The notes: generated by a model from the sequence alone, not told the origin. A stretch of 64,000 nt of DNA from Oscillospiraceae bacterium (GCA_017469795.1 JAFUFT010000052.1:1-64000), one strand, 5' to 3'; counted from the first letter of the stretch, positions 53,829 through 63,463 are shown. Made by a program: numbers and translations.

Positions 53829-56800
53829 TTGAAAACAGACAACAAAAGCCGACGCCGGCAGCGCCTGTGGCGTGGACTGACGACGCTGACCGCTTCGGTG
53901 CTGGCTCTTGCTGTAGCCGGTTCATCCATCGTCAATGGATTCCGCACAGACATTGACAAATTCCTCGGAACCTCCAGCTCCCGCGTTGTCACAGAAGATG
54001 CGGATCCTGCCGACATCTACACCTACGCTTCCGATTACAGCAGCACGACAGAACTCGTCAATGCGATCGCCGATGTGGGCGAGCGTATGAGCGAAGAGGG
54101 AACTGTCTTGCTGAAGAACAACGGAGCGCTTCCGCTTTCCGCTGACGAAAAGGGAAAGATCTCCCTGCTGGGATTCTCCAGCTATAATCCCTGTGTCGGC
54201 GGCGTCATGGGTTCGAGCCTGACTCCCGCCATGGGAACGGAAGCTGATACGGTTGACTTTGTCGGCGCGCTTGCCGCTCGCGGCTTTACCATCAACAGTA
54301 CCCTGGCGGATATGTATGCGGCGCTGCTGCCCACCTATCAGACCGAAGTCCAGAGCTGGGGCGGCACCATTACCTACAGCACCATCACTGCCCCTGCCAA
54401 CTCTGACGGCAGCGTCTTTACAAGCAAGGAACCCTCTCAGACCGCGCTGGACGGCGCCAACGGCGGCTGGAAAGACTCGATGAACGACTATAACGTCATG
54501 ATCGTGACCATCGCCCGCGCCGGATCTGAGAACGCCAACTATACGCCCGGACAGGCAGGCGTGGATCCCTCTCAGAACCTGAATCAGACCGATCCTCTCG
54601 GCCTCAGCGATGACGAGCGGGATCTGATCCAGACGGCGATCGATCAGAAGGCGTCCAACGGCGGCAAGGTCATCGTCCTTCTGAACAATGCCTCCGCCAT
54701 GGAGGTTCAGGAGCTTGAAGACAACGAGGGCATTGACGCCATGCTGCAGATCGGTCTGCCCGGCGGCTACGGCTTCTACGGCATCTGCGACATCCTCGAC
54801 GGTACTGTCAACCCCTCCGGCCATCTCAGCGATACTTACGCTGTGAAAAATGAGCTTTCTCCCGCCGCGCAGAACTACGGCTTCCTCATGTGGGCCAACG
54901 CGCAGCCTGACCGCAACATCAACAGCGCCATTGTGGAAGCTGAGGGCATCTACACCGGCTACAAGTACTATGAGACCCGTTACGCCGATACTGTACTTGG
55001 ACAGGGCAATGCGGACTCGGATGTCGGTTCTGTTGGCGGCGCCTGGAATTATGACAATGAAGTCACCTATCCGTTCGGCTACGGCCTGAGCTATACCACC
55101 TTTACCCAGACCCTTGACAGCGTGAATGTGGATCTTGCGGCAAAGACTGCAACGGCAACCGTTACCGTCACCAACACCGGTTCTGTTGCCGGTAAGGATG
55201 CGGTTCAGCTCTATGTTTCCGTTCCCTACACGGATTATGACCGGGAGAACGGCGTGGAGAAATCTGCGATCCAGCTGCTGGACTTTGCCAAGACCGGCGA
55301 CATCGCCCCCGGGGCCTCCGAGAGTGTGACGATCACCGCGGATCTTACCTACATGGCTTCCTGGGACTCCACGGCTCCCAATGCCGCAGGCACTGCCGGC
55401 AACTATATTCTGGATCCCGGCACCTATTATTTCTCCGTAGGCAACGCGCATGAGGCGGTGAATAACGTTCTGGCTGCCCAGGGTACGGCGGCAGAAGGCG
55501 ACGCTGCCAATGTGCAGACCTGGGAACTGGCGGAAATGGACACCACCACCTTTGCCCAGACCAAAAACGGCACCAATGTGGAAAACCAGCTTGCTGACAT
55601 GGATGTCAACTACTGGCTGCCCGGCACGGTCACCTATCTCAGCCGTTCCGACTGGGCAGGCACCTTCCCCAAGACCGTTTCCGGCCTGACCGCCACCGAC
55701 GAGATGCTCAACATCATGGGCAACGACAACTACCAGATGCAGTCTACCGGTTCCGACGTGACCTTCGGCGCCGACAACGGCCTTTCCCTTGCAGCTCTGA
55801 AGGGCGTTACCGATCTCAACGATGAGCGCTGGGGACTGCTGATGGATCAGATCAATCTGGAAGACGCCATGATCCGGACCGGCTTCGGCGGCACTTCCAC
55901 CAAAGCCATCGAGTCCATCATGAGCCCTGAAGCGATCCAGAATGATGGTCCCAACGGCATTTATTCCTACCCCCTGGGTCAGTATGCCAATACCAACAAG
56001 GAATCCGGCGACCCCTGCGCCATTGACGCGAATGATCCCAACGCCGGGTATCAGGCCGGCGTCATGGGCAATGAAACGATCATCGCTCAGACCTTCAACA
56101 AGAATCTGGTGGAGGAATACGGTGAAGTCATGGGCAACTATTCCCTGTGGTCCAATCTGACCATTTGGTGGGGAATTGGTGTGAATATCCACCGCTGCCC
56201 CTATAACGCCCGGAACCATGAGTACTATTCAGAAGACTCTGTCCTGTCCGCTTTCCTCGGCGCTAAGACCATTGAAGGCGCTCAGAAATACGGCGTGATC
56301 GCTGCGCCGAAGCACATCGCGTTCAACGATTCCGAAGTGAACCGGACCGGCGTTGCCACATTTATGACGGAGCAGAAGGCCCGTGAGGGTGAGCTCCGCG
56401 CCATGCAGGCGTCCATCGAGGATGCAAAGGCGCTGGGAGCCATGACGGCGTATAACCGCGTCGGCGTGTATACCGACAACGCGCATCCCACGCTCCTGAA
56501 GAACATCGTTCGCGGTGAGTGGGGCTTCCAGGGCCTGATGAGCGAGGACTTCATCATGGATCCCAGCTATGTGACCCTGAAGGAGGCCGTGCTGAACGGC
56601 GTCACCATGTCCTGCAATACCGGTGAGAGCACCATGGCTGCTGTGTCCGGATACTATCCCTACTGGACGGTGGAGAACGTGCAGAACGATCCGGAGCTTA
56701 CCGCCGCACTGAAGCAGGCCATGACCTGGCAGGCCTATGCCCTGGCAAACTCCAACGCCATGGACGGCTATGCATCCTCTACCCGTATCGAGAAGGTCCG

Positions 56801-56903
56801 CACCTGGTACGACAACGCTCTGACCGGCGTCGCTATCGTGTTTGCACTTTTGACGCTGCTCAACGTTGTGATGTACTTCAAAGCCCGCAAGAAAGAAGAC
56901 TAA
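53829..56903 (+). CDS. Membrane-anchored GH3 beta-glycosidase with permuted domain order
   Basis: A 1024-residue protein starting with TTG after AAGGAGGAG. A basic N-terminus and membrane segment (about 19-40) lead to the GH3 C-type domain (starting VGERMSEEGTVLLKNNGALP), which ends with YPFGYGLSYTTF near residue 425. A fibronectin-III-like domain follows (to about 525). The GH3 N-type catalytic barrel comes last (about 610-970), with KHIAFNDSEVNRTG and GFQGLMSEDF; the Asp of SED is the expected nucleophile. A second membrane segment and KARKKED tail close the chain. Both ends can anchor it in the membrane. The order is reversed relative to common GH3 enzymes but known in some rumen Clostridia. 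Confidence 0.9.
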   Translation: MKTDNKSRRRQRLWRGLTTLTASVLALAVAGSSIVNGFRTDIDKFLGTSSSRVVTEDADPADIYTYASDYSSTTELVNAIADVGERMSEEGTVLLKNNGALPLSADEKGKISLLGFSSYNPCVGGVMGSSLTPAMGTEADTVDFVGALAARGFTINSTLADMYAALLPTYQTEVQSWGGTITYSTITAPANSDGSVFTSKEPSQTALDGANGGWKDSMNDYNVMIVTIARAGSENANYTPGQAGVDPSQNLNQTDPLGLSDDERDLIQTAIDQKASNGGKVIVLLNNASAMEVQELEDNEGIDAMLQIGLPGGYGFYGICDILDGTVNPSGHLSDTYAVKNELSPAAQNYGFLMWANAQPDRNINSAIVEAEGIYTGYKYYETRYADTVLGQGNADSDVGSVGGAWNYDNEVTYPFGYGLSYTTFTQTLDSVNVDLAAKTATATVTVTNTGSVAGKDAVQLYVSVPYTDYDRENGVEKSAIQLLDFAKTGDIAPGASESVTITADLTYMASWDSTAPNAAGTAGNYILDPGTYYFSVGNAHEAVNNVLAAQGTAAEGDAANVQTWELAEMDTTTFAQTKNGTNVENQLADMDVNYWLPGTVTYLSRSDWAGTFPKTVSGLTATDEMLNIMGNDNYQMQSTGSDVTFGADNGLSLAALKGVTDLNDERWGLLMDQINLEDAMIRTGFGGTSTKAIESIMSPEAIQNDGPNGIYSYPLGQYANTNKESGDPCAIDANDPNAGYQAGVMGNETIIAQTFNKNLVEEYGEVMGNYSLWSNLTIWWGIGVNIHRCPYNARNHEYYSEDSVLSAFLGAKTIEGAQKYGVIAAPKHIAFNDSEVNRTGVATFMTEQKAREGELRAMQASIEDAKALGAMTAYNRVGVYTDNAHPTLLKNIVRGEWGFQGLMSEDFIMDPSYVTLKEAVLNGVTMSCNTGESTMAAVSGYYPYWTVENVQNDPELTAALKQAMTWQAYALANSNAMDGYASSTRIEKVRTWYDNALTGVAIVFALLTLLNVVMYFKARKKED

Positions 56904-56918
56904 GGAGGAGAAGGTATT

Positions 56919-57347
56919 ATGGATAGAAAGAAATCCGTTGGCCTCTATATTGCGGCTCTGTCCGTGATCCTGGCGCTGGTGGGCATGATCGCGTATCTGA
57001 TGAACACCAGAACCAACTATTATGCGAAGATGGGTGTGGACAGCACGGTACTGCTCTGCCTGATCGCAGCCATTGTTCTGACCGTTGTCCGCATTCTCAT
57101 CGGCCTGAAGGGAACTCCCATGATCGCGGATATCCTTCCGGTCTGTGCAGCAGCAGTGCTGACGATCGGCCTTGTGATGCTGCTCAACGTGCGGATCAAT
57201 AATCTGGCCGCTGTATTCACCTTTGAGAACAGCGCTGCCAATATGGCCGACACCACATCCTGCATCATCGCGATTGCAGGGTGCCTGTTGGCGGTGATCT
57301 TCAGCATCATCAGCGCATTCTTTGACATCACAAAGGCAAAAGCGTAA
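56919..57347 (+). CDS. Small four-helix membrane protein linked to the GH3 enzyme
   Basis: A 142-residue protein with four predicted membrane segments (about 8-28, 42-62, 70-90, 112-135) and short basic loops. I do not recognise a named family. It starts 15 bases after the GH3 stop with AAGGAGGAGAAGG upstream, so it is made together with that enzyme and may help place or stabilise it. There are no catalytic motifs. Confidence 0.75.
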   Translation: MDRKKSVGLYIAALSVILALVGMIAYLMNTRTNYYAKMGVDSTVLLCLIAAIVLTVVRILIGLKGTPMIADILPVCAAAVLTIGLVMLLNVRINNLAAVFTFENSAANMADTTSCIIAIAGCLLAVIFSIISAFFDITKAKA

Positions 57348-57356
57348 TCATTTCAA

Positions 57357-57385
57357 TTGACAGGACTGCCCGCTCCCTGTATGCT
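57357..57385 (+). promoter_or_regulatory. Promoter of the SGNH/MBOAT operon
   Basis: A perfect TTGACA (57357-57362) and TATGCT (57380-57385) are 17 bases apart. The -10 box lies in the loop of a long inverted repeat (57364-57377 with 57386-57400), which could serve as an operator or end the upstream message. Confidence 0.6.
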
Positions 57386-57432
57386 GGGGAGTGGGCAGTC
57401 ACCTGTGACAGAAGGGAAAGGAGGGACAGAAT

Positions 57433-59217
57433 ATGCGCCGTTTCACTGCGTTGATTCTGTCCCTGCTTTTGCTTTTGTCCGGATGTGCTTCTTCCGGGCA
57501 GGATCGGCCCGATTCCGTTTGCAGGGTCGTTCTCGAGGAAGGGGAGGGCTTCACGGCTCAGGCGTATGTGCAGGAAACGGAATACGGCGGAAGCATCCGT
57601 TTCGAGCTGCATGAACAAGACGGATACCGGATCGAAGGTTCGGATGCTCCGGACGCAACACTGACCCGGGACCTCAGCGGCATTCATCTCGACCTTCCTG
57701 ATGTCAAATACACAGAGGTAGTCCGGCTCGCCGTGAGAAAAAGCGATGCGGTGCTGCGTTATCATGCAGCCGGCGGGATCCGTCTCGACGGAGGCAACCC
57801 GGACGAGCCGGTGGAGGTCCCGGTTACGCCCTCGCACCTTCGCCTGAACACATCTCCTGGAACGGACCTGTTCCATCGGGATGGTTATACCCTGATCGGA
57901 TGGAATACGAAAATTGACGGAAGCGGGACGGAAATCGGCCTTGGAAGCCGCGTTGATCCAAAGGACAGGCGGATCCTCTACGCACAGTGGAGAAAATGGA
58001 CGGACGCTTCTTCTTTTGACTGGGAAGCAGAGGGGACAGGAATCTGTATAACAGGCTATCACGGATCTGTTCCATCGATCGTCATCCCTTCCATGCTGGA
58101 CGGAAAGCCGGTCTTGCGTATCGGCAACGGCGCATTCGCAAACGTCCACTGTACAGAGGTGATCCTCCCGGAAACGCTGATTACGCTGGAGGATGGAGCC
58201 ATGGAGGGATGCACGCTTCAGGCTCTTTGGCTGTTTGACAGTATACGTGAAATCAGCGACTACGGGTTCTCTGACTGTCGGGAGCTTCAGACGCTGCATA
58301 TCAACGCTGCGATTCCTCCTGTGTACAGCGGCACCTATTACGCCGCTTTCCCGGACAAGCTGGATCGTCTGATCACTTTGCGGGACAGGCAGAAAATCGT
58401 ACTGTTTTCCGGATCCTCCACACGCTTTGGATACGACAGCGGCAAGATCGACGAGGCTTTTCCGGATTACGAAGTCGTCAACATGGGCGTTTTTGCCTAC
58501 ACGAACACTTTGCCGCAGTTTGAGATCATGCTTGCCTGCATGAAGGAAGGAGATATCCTGATCCATTCACCGGAGTTCGACGCCGCTCAGCGGCAGTTCT
58601 GCACCAGCAGCAATCTGGACGCGGCGTTTTTCAATATGGTCGAGTGTAATTATGATGCAGTTTCCATGCTGGATCTCCGGAATTACGGGCAGATCTTCAC
58701 GCCCTTTCATTCATTCCTGGTTTCGAGGGACGGAATGCCGCCCACAAGCTACGGACTTTCTCCAGGAGATTTTGATGAGGACGGCAATCCGGTCAATACC
58801 AGAAGCTATAATGCGTACGGAGATTATATTCTGTACCGTCCGAATTCCCCGGAAGACACACCGATCTATGGACTTCCTGTAAAATACACACCGGAAGCCA
58901 TTCCGTCTGATTCATTTATTCAGCCGCTCAACAGCGTCTACCGGCTGTTTCTTGACCGGGGTATCCGCGTCTACATGACATATTCTCCAAGGAACAAGCT
59001 GGCCGTATCCGACGATACCACGCCTGATTCGATCCGTGCACTGGACCGCCATCTGCGCGATAATCTGTGTGTTCCCGTGATCTCAGATATCGAAGGATCT
59101 CTGGTCAGCGGCAGATACCTCTACGGCACAGACAACCATCTTTCCACAGAAGGCGTTGCCATCCGAACAAGTCAGATCATCGATGATCTGAAATCCCAGT
59201 TGTCTCAGGAGGAGTAG
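57433..59217 (+). CDS. Lipoprotein with leucine-rich repeats and SGNH-hydrolase-like domain
   Basis: A 594-residue lipoprotein with lipobox LLSGC (Cys17). The middle contains an InlB-type repeat (FHRDGYTLIGWNTKIDGSGTE in parts, ending LYAQW) near 145-190. BspA-type leucine-rich repeats follow (about 195-300), with IPSMLDGKPVLRIGNGAFA. The C-terminal part has an SGNH/AlgX-DltD-like shape: the block-I-like LFSGSSTRFGYDS (Ser near 322) and the catalytic DxxH-like TDNHLSTEG near 565. With the MBOAT gene two positions on, an envelope O-acylation role is inferred. AAAGGAGGG precedes ATG. The polymer acylated is unknown. Confidence 0.75.
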   Translation: MRRFTALILSLLLLLSGCASSGQDRPDSVCRVVLEEGEGFTAQAYVQETEYGGSIRFELHEQDGYRIEGSDAPDATLTRDLSGIHLDLPDVKYTEVVRLAVRKSDAVLRYHAAGGIRLDGGNPDEPVEVPVTPSHLRLNTSPGTDLFHRDGYTLIGWNTKIDGSGTEIGLGSRVDPKDRRILYAQWRKWTDASSFDWEAEGTGICITGYHGSVPSIVIPSMLDGKPVLRIGNGAFANVHCTEVILPETLITLEDGAMEGCTLQALWLFDSIREISDYGFSDCRELQTLHINAAIPPVYSGTYYAAFPDKLDRLITLRDRQKIVLFSGSSTRFGYDSGKIDEAFPDYEVVNMGVFAYTNTLPQFEIMLACMKEGDILIHSPEFDAAQRQFCTSSNLDAAFFNMVECNYDAVSMLDLRNYGQIFTPFHSFLVSRDGMPPTSYGLSPGDFDEDGNPVNTRSYNAYGDYILYRPNSPEDTPIYGLPVKYTPEAIPSDSFIQPLNSVYRLFLDRGIRVYMTYSPRNKLAVSDDTTPDSIRALDRHLRDNLCVPVISDIEGSLVSGRYLYGTDNHLSTEGVAIRTSQIIDDLKSQLSQEE

Positions 59218-59218
59218 C

Positions 59219-59458
59219 ATGAGAAATACCATCATATTCCTGCTGTTCGGCGCTGCATGCCTGTCCCTTGTTCTGCACATGTTCCTTCGCCGGGGAAAGA
59301 CGTTCTTGGCCATTTTCTCCGAGCTCATGACGGCGGCAGGCTTGCTCACAGGACTGGCTCTGGGATTCAGCCTGGAGAACCTGGCGGTTCCGGTTGTGCT
59401 TCTTGCGGGAATCAGCCTGCTCCCATTCCTCCGAAAGGAGGGCGGCGATGAACTTTAA
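59219..59458 (+). CDS. Small membrane protein between SGNH lipoprotein and MBOAT
   Basis: A 79-residue protein with three hydrophobic segments (about 3-20, 27-48, 54-70) separated by short charged turns such as RRGK. No named family is recognised. Its ATG lies one base after the SGNH stop and its end overlaps the MBOAT start by 11 bases, so the four genes are tightly coupled. Confidence 0.7.
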   Translation: MRNTIIFLLFGAACLSLVLHMFLRRGKTFLAIFSELMTAAGLLTGLALGFSLENLAVPVVLLAGISLLPFLRKEGGDEL

Positions 59459-60809
59459 TACACTGGAATATCTTCTGTTTCTGCCTTTGATCTGTTTGGG
59501 GTACTGGCTTCTCCCGCAGAAGGTCCGCTGGATTTGGCTTTTGCTCGGCAGCTGGCTGTTTTATTTCTGGTGGGACCCCCGGGCGGGGGCTCTACTGATC
59601 GGCACAACGGCCGTCACCTGGTTTTGCGCCGGACAGATCGGAAAGACGCAGGCGCGGGCAGGGAAGCGGCTTTGGATGCTTATTGCACTCGGGACCACCC
59701 TTGCCGTCCTTGCGGTGTTCAAGTATGCCGGATTCCTGGCCTCGCTGATCGGAGCATCCCTCACGGTCCGTATCATGCTTCCTGTCGGCATCTCCTTTTA
59801 CACGTTTCAGACACTCAGCTATGTGCTGGACGTTTACCGGGGAACGATCTCGCCGGAACCGCATTTCGGTTATTACGCGCTGTTCATCTCCTTTTTCCCG
59901 CAGCTTGTGGCCGGGCCCATTGAACGAACGGAGCATCTGCTTCCCCAGCTCAAACAGCCTGCGGCCCGGGATCCGGTGAAATTCCGTCATGGGTTCTGGC
60001 TTCTGCTGACGGGTTTTTTTAAGAAAATCGTCATTGCCGACTCTCTCGCTCCCTATGTGGATCAGGTGTTTGGCAATCCGAGCCAGGCCGCCGGTGTGGA
60101 TGTTGTTCTGGCCGTATTCCTGTTCGGTATCCAAATCTACTGCGACTTTTCGGGTTATACGGACATTGCCCGCGGAAGCGCCGCGCTTTTGGGCGTCGAC
60201 CTGATGGAGAATTTCAACCGGCCTTACTCCGCAGTATCGATCCGGGATTTCTGGAGGCGGTGGCATATCAGCCTGACCCGATGGTTCACGGATTATGTAT
60301 ATATTCCCTTGGGTGGAAACAGGAGCGGACTGCGCCGCCAGATCCTTTCCGTTATGATCGTGTTTCTGCTGAGCGGCTTGTGGCACGGTGCCGGGTGGAA
60401 TTTCGTGGCGTGGGGCGCAATTCATGGCCTTTTCCTGTGTGTCGGGCTTCTTTGGACATCCAGGCACACGACGGCACACACGACACCGGGAAGGCTGCGG
60501 AGGGTACGAACCTGCATCCTTGTCAATTTCGCATGGCTCTTTTTCCGTGCAGGTACCCTCCGGGATGCCATATTCATGTTTTCCAGATTATCAGTGCCGG
60601 GTTTTGGTTTTCAGATGCGGGATCTGGCTCAGATCGGTCTTACGGTGCTGTGCTGTGTGATGATAGATCCGGCACGGGATCGATGCAGCCGGCGTACACA
60701 GCGTACAGCCGTTTTGGCTGGGTTCTATATGCTCGCGGCCATTGCCGTCGTTTGGCTGAGGATGCTCTCGGGAGGTGATCAGAATGCGTTCATCTACTTC
60801 CAGTTCTAA
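59448..60809 (+). CDS. MBOAT family O-acyltransferase
   Basis: A 453-residue polytopic membrane acyltransferase of the DltB/AlgI/PatA type. It begins NTLEYLLFLPLICLGYWLLP and carries SFYTFQTLSYVLDVYRG, FFPQLVAGPIER, RDFWRRWHISLTRWFTDYVY and the catalytic His in GLWHGAGWNF near residue 323. Such proteins pass acyl groups across the membrane to extracellular polymers with the help of SGNH proteins. ATG 59448 is selected by GAAAGGAGG; an earlier in-frame start lacks this. It overlaps the next gene by 26 bases. Confidence 0.93.
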   Translation: MNFNTLEYLLFLPLICLGYWLLPQKVRWIWLLLGSWLFYFWWDPRAGALLIGTTAVTWFCAGQIGKTQARAGKRLWMLIALGTTLAVLAVFKYAGFLASLIGASLTVRIMLPVGISFYTFQTLSYVLDVYRGTISPEPHFGYYALFISFFPQLVAGPIERTEHLLPQLKQPAARDPVKFRHGFWLLLTGFFKKIVIADSLAPYVDQVFGNPSQAAGVDVVLAVFLFGIQIYCDFSGYTDIARGSAALLGVDLMENFNRPYSAVSIRDFWRRWHISLTRWFTDYVYIPLGGNRSGLRRQILSVMIVFLLSGLWHGAGWNFVAWGAIHGLFLCVGLLWTSRHTTAHTTPGRLRRVRTCILVNFAWLFFRAGTLRDAIFMFSRLSVPGFGFQMRDLAQIGLTVLCCVMIDPARDRCSRRTQRTAVLAGFYMLAAIAVVWLRMLSGGDQNAFIYFQF

Positions 60810-62223
60810 CGCTTCCGGAGGCAGGCTCCTGAAAGCATGGTCCATTGCCTTGATCCTCCTCGTCCCGCTTTGTCTCCTTGTCTGGGGATTTGCACTTCCG
60901 TGTCAGTATCACGATACATTTATGGGTGAACTGAAATACAAGGTTCAGCGGCTGGAGGAAACCCCGGGGCCCCGGATCGTTCTGATCGGAGGGAGCAGCG
61001 CCGCTTTCTCGGTTGACAGCGCAGCGCTGGAGCGGGAATTCCCGGAATATTCCGTGGTAAACTTCGGAATGTATGCCGCACTGGGCACCACGGTAATGCT
61101 GGATCTGGCGGAACCCAGGATCCGGGAGGGTGACATTGTCATTCTGCTTCCGGAGCAAACCGAGCAGACGCTTTCCGGCTACTTTGACGCTTCTGTCATG
61201 TGGCAGGGTCTTGACGGTGCTTTTTCCTTGATCGGAGACCTTCCCAGGGACAAACGGAAAGCCCTGTTGAGCACATTTCCCGCATTTGCTGGACAAAAGC
61301 TGTCCTATTCGATCAGCGGTTCATCTCCTGTGCCTCCCGGCGTATACGCCAGATCCTCCTTCAATGAATACGGCGATGTGGAATCGCCCCTTTGCGTCAG
61401 GAACGAGATGCCGGGCGGATATGATGAAAATACACGAATCCGATTTGATGCCGATATCATAAGTACAGACTTTATTGAGCGGATCAACCGTTTTACAGAG
61501 GCGGCACAGGAAAACGGTGCCGAATGCTGGTATATACTCTGTCCGGTCAACCGCTCTGCCGTATACGGGGAAGCAACCCCGGAGGATTTTTATCAGACAC
61601 TCCGTCAGTCCATCGCGTGTCCGCTGATTGGGAATCCGAACGACAGCGTTATGGATCCCGGCTGGTTCTTCGACACCAATTTTCATTTGAATTCCAGCGG
61701 AAAACTGCTGTATACCCGCGCTCTTGCTGATGGCATCAAGGCCATGCTCGGAGACTGCAGTCCATCGGAGATCCAGATTCCAGGCATGCCGGAACCTGCT
61801 GAAATCGAGCTATGGGAGGGAAACGACCGGGATGCCGATTGTTTCCTTTATGAACGAAACAGCGACACATGGTCCATTGTGGGCCTCACAGACCAAGGCA
61901 GAAGCAGAAGCGCTCTGATCATTCCATCCACTTGTCAGAGCCTTCCGGTACGAACCATACAGAAAGGCGCTCTTTCCGGCAGCATGGCCAAAGAAATTGT
62001 GATACAGCAGAACATACGTTCCGTGATCGACGGAGCATTTGAAGGATGTGATTTCCTCGATCGTATCGTAATGGAGCAGGAAACCCCATCCCTTTGCAGG
62101 GTGGGGCAGGACCTGCTTCTCGGAACCCGGGCGGTTGTCTATGTACCGGAGGATAGCTTTCCCGCTTACCGCAGCGATTATTTCTGGTCCATCCATGGGC
62201 AGGATATTCAGCCTGAAAGATAA
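60784..62223 (+). CDS. Membrane-anchored SGNH-like protein with C-terminal LRR-like region
   Basis: A 479-residue protein. A Ser-rich N-terminus and one membrane anchor (about 18-40) are followed by an extracellular SGNH-like domain: VLIGGSSAAFSVDSAALE (Ser near 70) and the candidate D-N-F-H motif in FFDTNFHLNSSGK near 300. The last 150 residues resemble the BspA-type repeat (SALIIPSTCQSLPVRTIQ, IRSVIDGAFEGC). It is thus a second, differently ordered combination of the same two modules as the lipoprotein upstream. ATG 60784 has GGAGG eight bases upstream, inside the MBOAT gene. A strong terminator follows. Confidence 0.75.
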   Translation: MRSSTSSSNASGGRLLKAWSIALILLVPLCLLVWGFALPCQYHDTFMGELKYKVQRLEETPGPRIVLIGGSSAAFSVDSAALEREFPEYSVVNFGMYAALGTTVMLDLAEPRIREGDIVILLPEQTEQTLSGYFDASVMWQGLDGAFSLIGDLPRDKRKALLSTFPAFAGQKLSYSISGSSPVPPGVYARSSFNEYGDVESPLCVRNEMPGGYDENTRIRFDADIISTDFIERINRFTEAAQENGAECWYILCPVNRSAVYGEATPEDFYQTLRQSIACPLIGNPNDSVMDPGWFFDTNFHLNSSGKLLYTRALADGIKAMLGDCSPSEIQIPGMPEPAEIELWEGNDRDADCFLYERNSDTWSIVGLTDQGRSRSALIIPSTCQSLPVRTIQKGALSGSMAKEIVIQQNIRSVIDGAFEGCDFLDRIVMEQETPSLCRVGQDLLLGTRAVVYVPEDSFPAYRSDYFWSIHGQDIQPER

Positions 62224-62227
62224 AGAC

Positions 62228-62258
62228 CGCCGCCGGGATTTGATCCCGGCGGCGTTTT
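62228..62258 (+). terminator. Terminator of the SGNH/MBOAT operon
   Basis: CGCCGCCGGGAT (62228-62239) pairs perfectly with 62243-62254 and is followed by TTTT. The converging MFS gene ends three bases beyond. Confidence 0.9.
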
Positions 62259-62260
62259 GA

Positions 62261-63463
62261 TCAAGGCTTCCGAATCAGGAAATTCAAGATCAATGAAATT
62301 CCACCCATAATGATGACCATGATAAAGGTCGGACCGAATGCGCCGCCGGCAGCGTCCACGAGGGCTGCGGAGATCATCGGGCCAATGATGGCTGCGGGAA
62401 TCGAAACGAGATTGCAGGTCGAAAAGTTGACCGGATAGTTTTTGCTTCCGTAGAAGGAACGGATCAGAGACGCCTGAATGGTGACGCCGCCGCCGTAGCA
62501 GATACCAGCCAGCAGCATGCCGATCAGCACGACCGGAAAAGCGCCGGCAGTATTGCCAAGCACCATCAGTACGCCGGCACCGATGATCACGCCATTGGCG
62601 ATGAACATGGTCGACTTCCATCCAAAACGGTCCATGCAGTAGCCGATGATCAGACGGCCGCCGCTGTTGAAGACGGAAACCAGGAGTCCGACCGTGGCAG
62701 CTGCGCCGAAGAAGACAGCAATGGAAGCCGCGTTGTTGATCACCAGCATTCCCGTGGCGCTCATGCAGAGGTTCCAGAAGAAATACAGCCAGAAGGTGGG
62801 ACGCCTCACCATTTCTGAGGTCTCGTAGTCCCTTCCGCCTTCCACCACCGCTTTTTTCCTGGCTGGGGGGAGCTTCGTATCAGCGGAGGGAGACTGCAGG
62901 AACAGCGCTCCGCCAATGACCACAACGCCGCAGGCAATACCCAGAATGCGGAATGTTGCGAACAGGCTCATATGCCGGAGCATCAGGTCGGCGATGTTGC
63001 CCAGAATCAGACTGCCCAGGCCGAAGCCGGTCAGGAGGATGCCGGAAACCATGCCGTCCCGGTCCGGGAACCAGCTGTTTACGCCGGCCAATACCACGTT
63101 ATAGCCGATGCCGACTCCGAATCCGGTAAATCCTCCGTAGAAAATATACATCAGCGGACGGGCAAGCCCCGGATTATCAGCCGGTAAGAACGACATGGCC
63201 AGAAAGCCGACCATCATCAATGCTCCCGAACAGATACCGAGGACCCGCCGGGAGATGCTCTTGCTGAGCTGACCGCCGAGCAGGCCGCCCAAAGCAAAGC
63301 AGATCATCATGATCGTAAACGTCAGGCTCAGCATTTTCTGATCCCACATGGGGAATACTGCGCCGATTGCCGTTTTAAAGTAGCTCCATGCATATATGGT
63401 TCCGAGGAACAGCAGCATCAGCGTGCCGATTACCACAAATCTGCCGCGTTTGAGTTTCCCCAT
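62261..63463 (-). CDS. MFS transporter, oxalate/formate antiporter (OFA)-like family
   Basis: A 400-residue transporter with 12 predicted membrane segments. RRGRFVVIG-like basic start, GTIYAWSYFKTAIG, GFGVGIGYNVVLAGVNSWFPDRDG (in parts) and GFGLGSLILGN are typical of the OFA group, which carries small carboxylates. A cytoplasmic loop near residues 195-215 joins the two halves. ATG 63463 is chosen for GGAGGG upstream; the frame extends 31 codons over the promoter. The substrate is not predictable. Confidence 0.82.
   Translation of the reverse strand: MGKLKRGRFVVIGTLMLLFLGTIYAWSYFKTAIGAVFPMWDQKMLSLTFTIMMICFALGGLLGGQLSKSISRRVLGICSGALMMVGFLAMSFLPADNPGLARPLMYIFYGGFTGFGVGIGYNVVLAGVNSWFPDRDGMVSGILLTGFGLGSLILGNIADLMLRHMSLFATFRILGIACGVVVIGGALFLQSPSADTKLPPARKKAVVEGGRDYETSEMVRRPTFWLYFFWNLCMSATGMLVINNAASIAVFFGAAATVGLLVSVFNSGGRLIIGYCMDRFGWKSTMFIANGVIIGAGVLMVLGNTAGAFPVVLIGMLLAGICYGGGVTIQASLIRSFYGSKNYPVNFSTCNLVSIPAAIIGPMISAALVDAAGGAFGPTFIMVIIMGGISLILNFLIRKP

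Noticed and set aside
53922-56219. 765-codon open frame on the minus strand
   Set aside because: It mirrors the GH3 gene. Long Val/Gly/His-rich stretches without motifs are typical of antisense shadows in GC-rich codons.
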